Part shown: positions 1 to 8,852 of the stretch, piece by piece | How the letters are laid out: every line of letters starts with the position of its first letter | Position numbering within the stretch: the stretch's first letter is position 1 | Assembly (NCBI RefSeq): GCF_900119845.1 | Contig: NZ_FPKU01000001.1 | Span: 653,528-717,527 of the forward strand | DNA: 64,000 nucleotides | Origin: Devosia enhydra | GTDB lineage: Bacteria > Pseudomonadota > Alphaproteobacteria > Rhizobiales > Devosiaceae | Direction: 5' to 3' | Program-made: the position numbers and the translations under genes | The notes under the pieces: model-generated | Databases searched by the model: none | What the model was told of the DNA's origin: nothing | What the model saw: the letters and a program-made list of their open reading frames with translations, nothing else

Positions 1-197
1 GCGAGGTTCTTGGCCTGATTGATAAGCATCTGCGCTTCATTCTGAAGCGAGGTGATCTGATGGGTGATCTGCTCCAGCGTGCGCGCTGCCGTCAGGACGT
101 TCTGTGCATAGTTCGTCGGGTCATAGACGATGCGCCAAGCATTGGCCGGCGTCGCCATCATCGGCGAGAAGGTCACCGGTGCCGCGGCGAGCACGGT
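1..197 (-). pseudogene. trbJ: TrbJ N-terminal fragment (conjugative transfer), 5' end cut by IS
   Basis: Read on the minus strand, the frame gives the end of a signal peptide (ATPANA) followed by WRIVYDPTNYAQNVL and a coiled-coil stretch ending at the window edge. This is the start of the mature TrbJ family, a periplasmic component of the Trb type IV secretion (mating-pair formation) apparatus. The frame runs directly into the IS21 terminal repeat at position 198, so the native start codon and the first residues are missing. The 3' part lies outside the window and may be intact. It shows that the flanking DNA is a conjugative plasmid or integrative element. Assignment comes from recognised family sequence; the loss of function is inferred. 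Confidence 0.75.
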
Positions 198-248
198 TGT
201 CAAACGGCGCGCAATATTGCCCCCCGATCGGCGTCCAATCTTGACCCC
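198..248. repeat. IS21 left terminal repeat region
   Basis: Begins TGTCAAACGGCG and has the inner repeat GATCGGCGTCCAA at about 226-238, then TTGACCCC. It pairs as an inverted copy with 2621-2682. The spacing between outer and inner repeats is about 10 bp shorter than at the right end. Confidence 0.65.
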
Positions 249-338
249 TTGATGAGCTGATACGGTGAGGAGGCGGCGCGGCGAAGCTGGTCGGGTTTGC
301 GCAGCCGCGCCGGCTCCGGGTCGCTGGCGGCGCGTGGC

Positions 339-1067
339 TCAGAGCCTGTTCTTGAAGCGCCAGCTCTCGTTGCCGGTCTCGACGATGTCGCAGTGGTGGG
401 TCAGCCGGTCGAGGAGCGCGGTGGTCATCTTGGCGTCGCCGAAGACGGAGGGCCATTCGCCGAAGGCGAGGTTCGTAGTGACGATGACGGAGCTCTGTTC
501 GTAGAGCCTGCTGATCAGGTGGAACAGCAACTGGCCGCCGGACTGGGCGAAGGGCAGATAGCCGAGTTCGTCGAGGACGATGAAGTCCATCCGCGAGAGA
601 TAGTCGGCCATGCGACCCTGCCTGCCGGCGCGTGCCTCGGCCTCGAGCTTGTTGACGAGATCGACGACGTTGAAGAAGCGCCCCCGCGCGCCGGCACGGA
701 TGCAGGCGCGGGCGATCGCGATGGCGAGATGGGTCTTGCCGGTCCCCGTGCCGCCGACGAGGACGACATTGCGCTGATGGGCGATGAAGTTGCCGCCGGA
801 CAGGTCGCGGACGAGCGTCTCGTTGAGCGGCGTGCCGTCGAAGACGAAGTCGCCGACGTCCTTGGCGAGCGGCAGCTTGGCGATGGTGATCTGGTACTTG
901 ATCGATCGCGCCTGCTTCTCGGCGATCTCGGCTGAGAGCAGATCGCCGACGATGCGCTGGGGTTCGTGCTGGCGCTTCACCGCCGTGGTGATGATCTCGT
1001 CGAAGGCGGTCTTCATGCCATAGAGCTTGAGCTCGCCCATTGTGGCGAGAATCTCCGAGCGTTCCAT
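339..1067 (-). CDS. istB: IstB, IS21 transposition helper ATPase
   Basis: IstB is the AAA+ ATPase partner of the IS21 transposase; it binds target DNA and stimulates IstA. The 242-residue protein has Walker [10 protein letters not shown] at about residues 105-113 and Walker B with LDELGY at about 165-170. Family length is about 240-260. I chose the ATG at 1067 because it overlaps the istA stop (TGATG), the usual translational coupling in this family; an open frame continues 12 codons upstream. The protein ends RFKNRL and looks intact. Confidence 0.92.
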   Translation of the reverse strand: MERSEILATMGELKLYGMKTAFDEIITTAVKRQHEPQRIVGDLLSAEIAEKQARSIKYQITIAKLPLAKDVGDFVFDGTPLNETLVRDLSGGNFIAHQRNVVLVGGTGTGKTHLAIAIARACIRAGARGRFFNVVDLVNKLEAEARAGRQGRMADYLSRMDFIVLDELGYLPFAQSGGQLLFHLISRLYEQSSVIVTTNLAFGEWPSVFGDAKMTTALLDRLTHHCDIVETGNESWRFKNRL

Positions 1068-2566
1068 CACACGGCTCTCCTGAGGCTGTCGTATCGGGCA
1101 CAATCGGCGGCGGGCTCATGGCGCAGGCGCAGCGCATCGGGCGTCATGATGGTGATCGCGGCTGCCGGCTCCCGGCGCCGGGCCAGGATGTTGAGAATGA
1201 CGTCGGCGGAATGCACGCCCTGCTTCAATGCCTCGGCGCAGGCGGCTTCGACCGCCGGCAAGCCGTCGCTCAGCACCGCGGTCAGGATATCGACCATCTG
1301 CCGGTCACCATCCTGCGCCGCCGCCAACTTCCGACGCACCCGGTCGAGTGCAGCTGGAAGGATCCAGTCCTTGAAGGGCGCGCCATTGCGCAGGGCGCCC
1401 GGCTTGCGGGCCAGCACCGGAACATAGTGCCAGGGATCGAAGGTCGTCTGATCGCGGCCGTAGGACCGGGCGTGCTCCCCGACGATGCGACCGTCCTGAC
1501 GCAGCTCGATCCGATCGGCATAGGCGCGGATCTCGACGGGCCGGCCGATCGCGCTGGCTGCGACCGAGTACTTGTTGTTGTCGAAGCGGACCAGGCAGGT
1601 CTTCGACACAGCTGCCGGCAACGCATGGAAGCCGTCGAAGCGCCCGACATAGGGAACGAGACTCGGCCGCTCGGCTTCGAAGGCCTCCCAGATCGTCACG
1701 TCGCGTCGCTCGGGATGGCGATGCGCCTTGGCATAGCTGATCGCCTGATCCATCCGCCAGGCGTTCAGCTCGTCATAGTTCTTGACCCTGAGCCTGGGCG
1801 CGAAGAAGCGCTCGCGCACGAGGCCGACCTGGTTCTCGACCTGACCCTTCTCCCAGCCAGAGGCCGGCGTGCAGGCGACGGGGTCGACCAGGTAATGGCT
1901 GCACATCTGCAGGAAGCGCCGGTTATAGGCCCGCTCCTTGCCGACGAAGATGGTCTCCACCGCCGTCTTCATGTTGTCGTAGATGCCGCGCGTGCAGGCG
2001 CCCTTGAAGAAGGCGAAGCCCCGGTCGTGGGCATCGAAGACCATCTCCTGGCTCTCGCGGGGGTAGGCCCGTACGAACAGCATGCGCGAATGACAGAGCC
2101 GCAGATGGGCGACCTTCACCTTGGTCGTCGCGCCGTTGATGACGACGATCTCGTGGCTCCAGTCGAACTGGTAGGCTTCACCGGGCGCGAAGCTCAGCGG
2201 GACATAGGCATCGGCGGTGACCGCCGACTGCTCGCGGCGCCAACCCCGCGCGTAGCGGCGAACGGCATCATAGCTGCCCTCGTAACCGCGGCCACGCAGC
2301 TCCTCGAAGATCCGGATCAGCGTCAGCCGCTCACGCGCCGGCTTGCCTTCGTTGATCATCAGCAGCCGGTCCAGATCCGGACGCCAGGGCCCGATCTTCG
2401 GCTGCGGCTGAACCGTCCGCTCGTACTCGAACGACGTTGCGCCCGAGCGCAGCACCTTGCGCACCGTGTTCCGTGAGACATGAAGCTCGCGGACAATCTC
2501 CTTGATCGTCTTGCCCCGGACCGAAAACTCGCGCCGGATCCGCGCAGTCGTATCCACGCCCTTCAT
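1067..2566 (-). CDS. istA: IstA, IS21-family DDE transposase
   Basis: IstA catalyses strand transfer of the element. The 499-residue protein begins with a helix-turn-helix ([19 protein letters not shown], about residues 22-40). The integrase core follows, with catalytic acids visible in QFDWS (D135), IYDNMK (D197) and GQVENQV (E244), the spacing expected for a DDE fold. It is upstream of istB and overlaps it by one base. Length and motifs are complete, so the element could be transposition-competent if its ends are intact. Confidence 0.92.
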   Translation of the reverse strand: MKGVDTTARIRREFSVRGKTIKEIVRELHVSRNTVRKVLRSGATSFEYERTVQPQPKIGPWRPDLDRLLMINEGKPARERLTLIRIFEELRGRGYEGSYDAVRRYARGWRREQSAVTADAYVPLSFAPGEAYQFDWSHEIVVINGATTKVKVAHLRLCHSRMLFVRAYPRESQEMVFDAHDRGFAFFKGACTRGIYDNMKTAVETIFVGKERAYNRRFLQMCSHYLVDPVACTPASGWEKGQVENQVGLVRERFFAPRLRVKNYDELNAWRMDQAISYAKAHRHPERRDVTIWEAFEAERPSLVPYVGRFDGFHALPAAVSKTCLVRFDNNKYSVAASAIGRPVEIRAYADRIELRQDGRIVGEHARSYGRDQTTFDPWHYVPVLARKPGALRNGAPFKDWILPAALDRVRRKLAAAQDGDRQMVDILTAVLSDGLPAVEAACAEALKQGVHSADVILNILARRREPAAAITIMTPDALRLRHEPAADCARYDSLRRAV

Positions 2567-2620
2567 CCCCCGCCCGCCCGTCTGAAACCAAAACGGGCAA
2601 TCTCACCGAAACCGGCTCAA

Positions 2621-2682
2621 GGGGGTCAAAGTTGGACGCCGATCTCCCGCCTTACGGGGTCAAACTTGCACGCCGAAACACA
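2621..2682. repeat. IS21 right terminal repeat region
   Basis: Read inward from 2682 it starts TGTGTTTCGGCG, continues TGCAAGTTTGACCCC, and after an 11-bp spacer has GATCGGCGTCCAA then TTTGACCCC. The repeated TTGACCCC units are nested binding-site-like repeats. Confidence 0.65.
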
Positions 2683-4577
2683 CGCTCCGCTGCCTCATCG
2701 CCAAGGGCCTCGCGCACGGCGGCAAGGATGTGAGCCTTGGTGATGCGCCCGAAATAGCTCCGCACGGTCGGCGTCCAGTGCGCCGTCATGTCGAGCGTCA
2801 CCGCCGTCGCCAGCTTGTTCGCCGTTTCATGGGCGCAGCGCTTGGTGGTTTCCCACGCCAGTTTCACCGCATTGACGGTCAGCGAGGCGCAATGCGCCAG
2901 CAGGGCCATCAGGCTCGCATGGTCCAGACCGGCGACGAACTCCCAGAGGTCCGCCACGTCGCGCGGCATGTCTGCCGCCCATCCACCATGGCGATCCACG
3001 AGCATCTTCGTCGTCGCCGTGTCCTCGATGCCGTCCGCGTGGGCGGCGAGGTAATTGCTCGTCGGGCTGATTTCGAGGCAATGGGCCGTGCTGCCGCCCC
3101 GGTAGTAGGTCTGCACGGCGAGCGTATGAACCACGGCGATCAACGCCATGTCCGGCTGCTCGCCAAGGGCGAGGCGCAGGCCAAGGGTGCGATGCGCGGT
3201 CAGGTCGCGAATGAGCGCGTCCGACAGCGGCTTGCCCGCATCCCCGGCGTCTTCTTCCGGCTCGGCTTCGGGAAGGTCGTCGCCTTCGCCGTCCTCGCCG
3301 TCGTTGTGGAGGATTTCACCGTTGGCGTTGACGCGCACCCCGTCGAGGACGGTTTCCCCATTTTCTGCGGTTTCCGCTTCCGGCTCCGTTGCCTCGTCCT
3401 CGGCGCGGATGAAGCCGCGCTCGATCCGCACGTCGCCGTCATGGGCGACGACGACGAACACGCCGGCGCGCGCGATATCGTCGGGATCGTAGGCGCGGCG
3501 CTTGGCGTCGATCCGCTCGATCTCGGCTTCAAGCTCGGCAAGGCGCGTATCCACCTCGGCCGGGAGGTCGACATCGGCGTCCTCCCATTCTGCGTTCAGA
3601 TGCTCAAGCTCGTCCTGCGCCGCGTCGTAGGCAACCGCGTCGGCCTCGGAGAGCTGCACCGGATGCGGATAGACACGACGCAGCCCGTGGGCGTGGGGGA
3701 AGTCGAGATAGGCGGCGCTCCACTTCCAGCCCTCGGCCTGCTGCACCTCGGCGGCGATCCCTTCCAGCTTCTCGACGGCAAGCCGGTCCAGCAAGGCCGG
3801 GTCTTCAAAGAAGCCGCCGCGATCCTCGGTAAACAGGTCGCGGATGATGGTGCCGCCTGCCTCGGTATAGGCTTGCGCGCCGACGAAGACCGCGCAGCGA
3901 TCCGTCGCGGGCACGTTCATCTTGGTCAGGTCGCGCCGGATGATCGACGGGTCGCGGTTATAGGACAGGTTCTCATAGACGTGTTCCTGACGCGCGTGAT
4001 CGTCGGTGATGGCGAAGGCCATCAACTGATCCAAGGTCAGGTCGCCGTCGCGATAGATCTGCAACAGCTTCGGGCTGACAGCGCCGAGACGCATCCGCTG
4101 CTTGACGACATGGGCGGTCACGCCGAACCGGGCGGCGATTTCCTCCGCGCCCCATCCCCGATCCTCCGCAAGCTCGCGGAAGCGCTCGAACTGATCGGCG
4201 GGGTGCAAGTCCTCGCGCGTCACGTTCTCGTCAAGGCTGATCTCCGCCACATCGTTCGCCGTGTCGATGACGCAGCGGATCGGCTCGGTCTTCTTGATCT
4301 GCTTGCGCTTTACGCGAAGCATCTGCGCCAGCCTGCGGCCTTCACCGATGCTGACGAGATAGCAGCCGGTCGGCCCGCCCTCGGCGTTCGTTTCCGGCTC
4401 CACCACTAGATTTTGCAGGATGCCCTTGGCGGCGATGCTCGCCGCCTTCGCCTCGATGGACGCCTCGCTGTGCGGGGTCTTGCGGGCGTTCTTCGGATGC
4501 TTCTTGAGCTTGTTGAGCGGGATGAAAACGGTCGTGCCGTGTTCGGCGGTTGCGGCGGTATTGGCATTCTTGGTCAT
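2652..4577 (-). CDS. ParB/Srx-type nuclease-domain protein of a mobile element, C-terminus replaced by IS
   Basis: A 641-residue ParB-like protein of the large type found on rhizobial and sphingomonad conjugative elements. The N-terminal ParB/sulfiredoxin domain starts with VFIPLNKLKKHPKNARKT, and IGEGRRL, ENVTREDLHPADQFERF and a KorB-like helix-turn-helix (ARFGVTAHVVKQRMRLGAVS) follow. The middle is acidic and low-complexity. Family members usually continue about 25-30 residues beyond the point (about 2683) where this frame enters the IS21 end and stops after SLTP, so the native C-terminus is lost. The start at 4577 is preceded by GAGG with good spacing; two ATGs further upstream are less likely. 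Such proteins are thought to act in partition or regulation of the element. Confidence 0.75.
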   Translation of the reverse strand: MTKNANTAATAEHGTTVFIPLNKLKKHPKNARKTPHSEASIEAKAASIAAKGILQNLVVEPETNAEGGPTGCYLVSIGEGRRLAQMLRVKRKQIKKTEPIRCVIDTANDVAEISLDENVTREDLHPADQFERFRELAEDRGWGAEEIAARFGVTAHVVKQRMRLGAVSPKLLQIYRDGDLTLDQLMAFAITDDHARQEHVYENLSYNRDPSIIRRDLTKMNVPATDRCAVFVGAQAYTEAGGTIIRDLFTEDRGGFFEDPALLDRLAVEKLEGIAAEVQQAEGWKWSAAYLDFPHAHGLRRVYPHPVQLSEADAVAYDAAQDELEHLNAEWEDADVDLPAEVDTRLAELEAEIERIDAKRRAYDPDDIARAGVFVVVAHDGDVRIERGFIRAEDEATEPEAETAENGETVLDGVRVNANGEILHNDGEDGEGDDLPEAEPEEDAGDAGKPLSDALIRDLTAHRTLGLRLALGEQPDMALIAVVHTLAVQTYYRGGSTAHCLEISPTSNYLAAHADGIEDTATTKMLVDRHGGWAADMPRDVADLWEFVAGLDHASLMALLAHCASLTVNAVKLAWETTKRCAHETANKLATAVTLDMTAHWTPTVRSYFGRITKAHILAAVREALGDEAAERVFRRASLTP

Positions 4578-5000
4578 GGTCTTGATCCTCATGGGCTTGG
4601 GTTGGAGCGCAGCGCTGCGCTGCAACCCTGGCCGTCGCCGAGACCGGGGGGTGCAAGGTGCAAGGGCGACCGGGACGGAGGGGGATCACCCGGCCTGCAC
4701 AAGCGGATCGGAGCTCTTGGCGAGAGTGAGAAACACGCATCCGCGCGGAAGGCTGGGGAGACCGTCCCGGTCGAGCGTCAGCGATCCCTTGCGCCGCGCC
4801 AGGGGGCGGAGCCCCAAGCAATCGGCACGGCCAGAGCGGAGCGGCGGCCGGGGGCGAAGACCGGATCAGAACGTGAGACGATGGAAAACATGAAGCTCTG
4901 AGATTTTGATCGCAGTGCTCCTTTGGTCTCCGGTAGATTCCCGCTTCAGTTTAACTATGATTATCAGCAACGCGAATGCGTTCTGGGGGGTGGCAGAGAA
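4578..5000. other. Divergent intergenic region between ParB-like gene and Gabija operon
   Basis: About 420 bases with no convincing gene; the open frames here are GC-rich shadows. It must hold the promoter of the ParB-like gene (minus) and of the Gabija pair (plus). The last 110 bases are visibly more AT-rich (for example GAGATTTTGATC near 4900 and TTTAACTATGATTATC near 4950), as expected for a promoter or the edge of acquired DNA. I cannot assign boxes with confidence. Confidence 0.4.
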
Positions 5001-6854
5001 GTGCGGGTAAGGCGTCTAAATATCACAAATTTCCGTGGCATCTCGCAAGGCAGTGTTGATTTTGTCGGACACACACTGCTCGTCGGCGGCAACAACATCG
5101 GAAAATCAACCGTATGCGAGGCGCTCGATCTCGTGCTCGGACCAGAAAGACTATTTCGTCGGCCGGTCGTTGATGAGCATGACTTCCATTGTGGGAAGTA
5201 TCTCGACGACAAGGGAGCGCCGATAGAAATCCGTATTGAAGCAGTTCTGATTGAGCTTTCCGACGAAGCGAGGCGACGATTCGGAGGTCATCTACGGCGC
5301 TGGAACGACAAGGACGGAGTGTTTCTGGATGAAGATGCGGATGCGCTGGATCAAGCCGATGGTGCTGATGCGATTTGGGCTTTGCCGCTGCTCTTCGTCG
5401 GGCGCTATGACCGGGAAGAGGATGACTTCATCGGCAATACGTTCTTCGATCACCCTACCAAGGAAGTCGATGCGCTTTACGAGGAAACCGAGATCCAACT
5501 GGGTCAAGGTCGTGCTCTATTCACTCGCGCGCATAAGCGGCTTTGCGGGTTCGTGTTTTTGCGCACACTTAGGACCGGCTCCCGGGCGCTGAGCCTCCAA
5601 CGCGGATCGTTGCTCGATTCTGTCCTCAAGCTCGGAGGAGCAGGCGCGGTGGAGATGTGGCAGGATACGTTGTCGCGTCTTCAAGGGCTGGATCCAGCCA
5701 TCGGCGAAATCGCGCAATTAAAGCATATCCGCGACGAAGTGCGTTCGCGGATGGGGCGTTTCGTCAACCTGGCACCAGGTGATGACTCAACGGGGTTCTT
5801 CGCGTCAGACCTGACACGCGAGCATTTGCGCGAGGTGGTGCGCCTGTTCATTGCCGCTCAGCCAGGTCAGCATCTGGTGCCATTCGGGCGATTGGGCACT
5901 GGCTCGATAAACCTGCTTGTCTTTGCACTGCTGACCTTCATCGCGGAGCTGAAGGACAAACAATCTGTCATCTTTGCCATGGAGGAGCCGGAAATTGCCC
6001 TGCCGCCGCATACGCAGCGCCGCGTGACTCGGTTCGTGCTTGCAGAGATGGGGCAGTCGATCGTCACTTCGCACTCGCCCTATGTGATCGAGCAGTTCGA
6101 CCCCGAGCAAATCGTCATACTCAATCGGGATGAAAATGGTTCGCTGAATGGGCGACCAATCGACGCGGCCGCGGTGAAGCCCAAAACCTTCCGAGCGGAA
6201 CGGCGCCAGTTCGCCGAAGCGATCTTGAGTCGCGCGGTACTGGTTGTGGAAGGATCGACCGAGGCATCCCTGTTTCCAATTGCATCGTCGATTACGGAAG
6301 CAAGCCTCGGCTCGGACGCCTACACGCATTTCGATCTAGCTGGCGTCAGTATCTTCAATGCGGGCGGCGATGGCGCCGTGCCCCGACATGGACCTGTGTT
6401 CTCTGCGCTCGGCAAACTGTCTTTCGGATTCTACGATAAGCCCAATGCCGCGCTGGCTGCGGACGCCACGGAGAAACTGAAGGGTTACACCCAGTTCTGG
6501 GAATCGCCGGAGAAGGGCATTGAAAACGTCCTGCTGAAACAGATGCCCGTCGCGGTGGTCCGTCGATTTCTTGAAGAGGTAAAGAGCCGTTCGGACTATC
6601 CGCCAGTCGGCGCCTATGATCCGGCGGCCGGAGACGCCGATGTTCTCACGCTGGCTAGCAAGGTGCTGAAGGCGCGCAAGGGCGACGCTTACGGCTACGC
6701 CGCCATGCTGATCGCACAATGCCAGGACGCCAACGAACTGCCGGCGACCGTCCGTGAGATTTTGGAGACGATCCACAAGGCGCTGAGCGCGGTTCCGGAA
6801 GACATTGCTGTACCGCCACCGCCGCCAGATGACTTCGCGGACCTGCTCGGATGA
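5001..6854 (+). CDS. gajA: GajA-like OLD-family ATPase/TOPRIM endonuclease (Gabija)
   Basis: Predicted nicking endonuclease of a Gabija-type anti-phage pair. The 617-residue protein starts RVRRLNITNFRGI, the usual beginning of an ABC-ATPase head, with Walker A GGNNIGKST at about residues 29-37 and a Walker B/signature part around MEEPEIALPP (about 327). A TOPRIM domain follows with VVEGSTEASLF (about 414), FYDKPN (about 476) and EKGIENVL (about 504), which supply the acidic and lysine residues expected for metal-dependent cleavage. In studied GajA proteins ATP/NTP binding restrains the nuclease until nucleotides fall. I chose GTG 5001; the frame stays open to a TTG at 4923 with no family-like sequence. 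It overlaps the next gene by 4 bp (ATGA). Confidence 0.8.
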   Translation: MRVRRLNITNFRGISQGSVDFVGHTLLVGGNNIGKSTVCEALDLVLGPERLFRRPVVDEHDFHCGKYLDDKGAPIEIRIEAVLIELSDEARRRFGGHLRRWNDKDGVFLDEDADALDQADGADAIWALPLLFVGRYDREEDDFIGNTFFDHPTKEVDALYEETEIQLGQGRALFTRAHKRLCGFVFLRTLRTGSRALSLQRGSLLDSVLKLGGAGAVEMWQDTLSRLQGLDPAIGEIAQLKHIRDEVRSRMGRFVNLAPGDDSTGFFASDLTREHLREVVRLFIAAQPGQHLVPFGRLGTGSINLLVFALLTFIAELKDKQSVIFAMEEPEIALPPHTQRRVTRFVLAEMGQSIVTSHSPYVIEQFDPEQIVILNRDENGSLNGRPIDAAAVKPKTFRAERRQFAEAILSRAVLVVEGSTEASLFPIASSITEASLGSDAYTHFDLAGVSIFNAGGDGAVPRHGPVFSALGKLSFGFYDKPNAALAADATEKLKGYTQFWESPEKGIENVLLKQMPVAVVRRFLEEVKSRSDYPPVGAYDPAAGDADVLTLASKVLKARKGDAYGYAAMLIAQCQDANELPATVREILETIHKALSAVPEDIAVPPPPPDDFADLLG

Positions 6855-8554
6855 AGGTGGAACTGTGCGACAAGCGTAAAGCGATCATCGCGCAGGACGG
6901 GCACCTTCTGGTGCTAGGCGGTCCCGGTTCCGGCAAAACCACCGTCGCCATGTTCAAAGCACAGAAGCGGTTCGCCGAGTTGAAACCCGGTCAGGAAATC
7001 CTTTTCCTGAGTTTCTCGCGCGCGGCGATCCGCCAGGTTCTCTTGCGTTGCAGGGAAATCCTGTCGCCGGCGGAACGACGCGCGGTGACCGTGCAGACCT
7101 ATCATGCCTTCTGCATGGAACTGCTGGAGGCCCACGGTCGCTTGCTGAGCGGCAAACCCGTGCGTTTCCTCTACCCCGGCGATGAGAGGCTTCAGAGGTC
7201 ATCTTTCGACGGGGATTGGAACTTGGAGCGCCAACGGCAGGCGGCTGAGTCCGGCCTTTATTGTTTCGATCTTTTCGCTTCCGGAACTGCCGAATTGCTC
7301 GAACGCTGCGCCGCGTTGCGCGAACTGATTGCCGACCGCTTTCCGATGATTATCGTCGATGAGTTCCAAGACACGGATGACAATCAGTGGCGGATCGTAC
7401 AGGCGCTGTCGGGCGTCACAGATGTTTTCTGTCTCGCCGATCCTGAGCAACGCATCTTCGACTATCGAGATGACATTGATCCACGGCGGCTCGACATTCT
7501 ACGCGAGACCATCAAGGTTACGGAATTCGATCTCGGTGGTGAGAACCACCGCAGCCCGAACGCCGGCATCCTGAAGTTCGCCGATGCTGTGTTGCGCAAC
7601 CAAAGCCCGTTGCCCGAGACACCGGATGTTAAGCAGGCGAGCTATTGGCCAAATGCGTTTGCTGCGACGGTCCATGCTGCGGTCATATGGACGTTCTCGG
7701 CCCTGCGGAAGAAGGGCGTTCAAAATCCAAGCGTCGCGGTTCTCGCGCGCAGCAATGCGCTGATCTCCGACCTATCAGCGATCCTGTCCGAGCCGCACAC
7801 TTACAACAACCAGCCTTTGGCCATCGTCGAGCACGACGTGGTTTGGGACGCTGAGCTTTCGGCCGCCGCCGCCATCGTTGTTGCGTCGATTCTCGAATGG
7901 CCGACGGCTTCGGCTGTCGCGAGCCTTGTACGGACATTGCGACTGATCTCAGCCTACTACAAGCTGAAGAACGCAGAGGAACCGACCAAGACTGCGGCAG
8001 ACCATGCGCGGAAATATGAAGAGGCTGCGGCTAAGGTTGAGAAGGGCGACGCACCGCGTATCAATGCAGCGAAGGAGCTAGTTGCCGCCCACGCGACCAC
8101 GATCGAACTGACTGGCGATCCCGTTGCCGACTGGAAGGTCGCACGTCGCGTCCTCCAAGATATTCCGGCGCTGGCTGAACTGTTCCGGGAAGTCCGGCTG
8201 GTCCGGCTGTTCCGGGCGACGGATGCTCTCGCCTCCGGGCTGGGCGAACGATGGCTAGCTACAGGCAGCTATGCCGGGGTGAGCGAACTGGTGAAGCACA
8301 TTCTCGAACAGGAGCGGCTCATTGCGGTGGAGCGCGATCCACAGGGTTGTGTTCTGATGAACATGCACAAGTCAAAGGGGAAGGAGTTCGATGGTGTCGT
8401 TCTTGTCGAAGGCGCCTTTAAGTCCGGCTTCTTCAACGAACGTGAGAAGCCTCCCTTCGAGCCGAGCCGCAGGCTGCTGCGTGTGGCCCTGACCCGCGCG
8501 CGGACTTTGGTCATGATCGTCCGTCCCCAGAAGGCGCGGCCGCTGGTCGATTAG
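6851..8554 (+). CDS. gajB: GajB-like UvrD/PcrA-type helicase (Gabija)
   Basis: The 567-residue SF1 helicase partner of the upstream OLD nuclease. Walker A GGPGSGKT lies at residues 23-30, motif II IIVDEFQDTDDNQW at about 168-181, NMHKSKGKEFDGVVLVEG is motif V-like, and RRLLRVALTRART is motif VI. The overlap with gajA (ATGA) indicates one transcription unit and coupled translation. In Gabija the helicase is thought to sense DNA ends or single strands and work in a complex with GajA. The pair sits at the left of a run of defence genes, which supports the call. No missing motif is seen. Confidence 0.8.
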   Translation: MKVELCDKRKAIIAQDGHLLVLGGPGSGKTTVAMFKAQKRFAELKPGQEILFLSFSRAAIRQVLLRCREILSPAERRAVTVQTYHAFCMELLEAHGRLLSGKPVRFLYPGDERLQRSSFDGDWNLERQRQAAESGLYCFDLFASGTAELLERCAALRELIADRFPMIIVDEFQDTDDNQWRIVQALSGVTDVFCLADPEQRIFDYRDDIDPRRLDILRETIKVTEFDLGGENHRSPNAGILKFADAVLRNQSPLPETPDVKQASYWPNAFAATVHAAVIWTFSALRKKGVQNPSVAVLARSNALISDLSAILSEPHTYNNQPLAIVEHDVVWDAELSAAAAIVVASILEWPTASAVASLVRTLRLISAYYKLKNAEEPTKTAADHARKYEEAAAKVEKGDAPRINAAKELVAAHATTIELTGDPVADWKVARRVLQDIPALAELFREVRLVRLFRATDALASGLGERWLATGSYAGVSELVKHILEQERLIAVERDPQGCVLMNMHKSKGKEFDGVVLVEGAFKSGFFNEREKPPFEPSRRLLRVALTRARTLVMIVRPQKARPLVD

Positions 8555-8562
8555 GCGACTGT

Positions 8563-8682
8563 ATGGCGACGGAGACGACCGGCACCGGAAAATGGACGCA
8601 GGCGGGCGTCCCCCACAAGGGCTGGAGCTGTGTCGACATTGAGGAATTAGAGGAACAGGAGCATCTCTGTGAGATGTGCGAG
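8563..8682 (+). pseudogene. 5' remnant of a small conserved protein
   Basis: The first 40 codons encode GKWTQAGVPHKGWSCVDIEE followed by a CEMCE motif. I recognise this as the start of a small uncharacterised family in which a zinc-binding CxxC segment normally leads into a longer conserved domain. After codon 40 the frame changes character to arginine-rich read-through (GTRRRGRPRRK...) that is not family-like, although it stays open to 8871. The likely explanation is truncation by a recombination junction near 8682, where the next defence cassette was joined. It follows gajB by 8 bp, so it may once have been part of that operon. Function unknown. Confidence 0.5.
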
Positions 8683-8818
8683 GGTACCCGCAGAAGGGGT
8701 CGGCCGAGACGCAAGGCTCGGGCGCAGGGGAAGGCTTTCCCCTTCCAATCGGCACCAACGCTATTCGTCAAAAAGGGGCGGTCTCCGCGCGATAGGCCAC
8801 AATGCCGCTCGTTGCAAG

Positions 8819-8848
8819 CTGTCAGAAAATCACGCATATTTCTGACAG
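8819..8848 (+). promoter_or_regulatory. Perfect inverted-repeat operator candidate
   Basis: CTGTCAGAAA (8819-8828), a 10-bp spacer, then TTTCTGACAG (8839-8848): a perfect 10-bp inverted repeat whose half-site centres are about 20 bp apart, two helical turns on the same DNA face. It lies directly upstream of the DUF6088 start at 8853. AbiEi-type antitoxins are known to autorepress by binding inverted repeats in their own promoters, so this is a likely autoregulatory operator. The repeat is seen; the function is inferred. Confidence 0.6.
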
Positions 8849-8852
8849 GGGG

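Larger units (their letters stand above)
198..2682 (-). mobile_element. IS21-family insertion sequence
   Basis: A 2485-bp element carrying istA and istB on the minus strand. Its ends are related inverted repeats, both starting TGT with CGGCG at the same distance and an inner repeat GATCGGCGTCCAA followed by TTGACCCC. Nested terminal repeats are usual for IS21 elements, where IstA binds several sites at each end. The left flank ends ...GCACGGT and the right flank begins CGCTCCG, so no 4-8 bp target duplication is seen. That fits an adjacent deletion or recombination after insertion, because the gene on each side is truncated. Confidence 0.85.

Noticed and set aside
121-2476. Long open frames on both strands across the IS21 element
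   Set aside because: They are out-of-frame shadows of istA/istB in GC-rich DNA, with arginine-rich composition and no family motifs.
2730-4409. A 559-codon plus-strand frame opposite the ParB-like gene
   Set aside because: It is the antisense of the ParB-like gene; that strand has the recognisable ParB and helix-turn-helix motifs.
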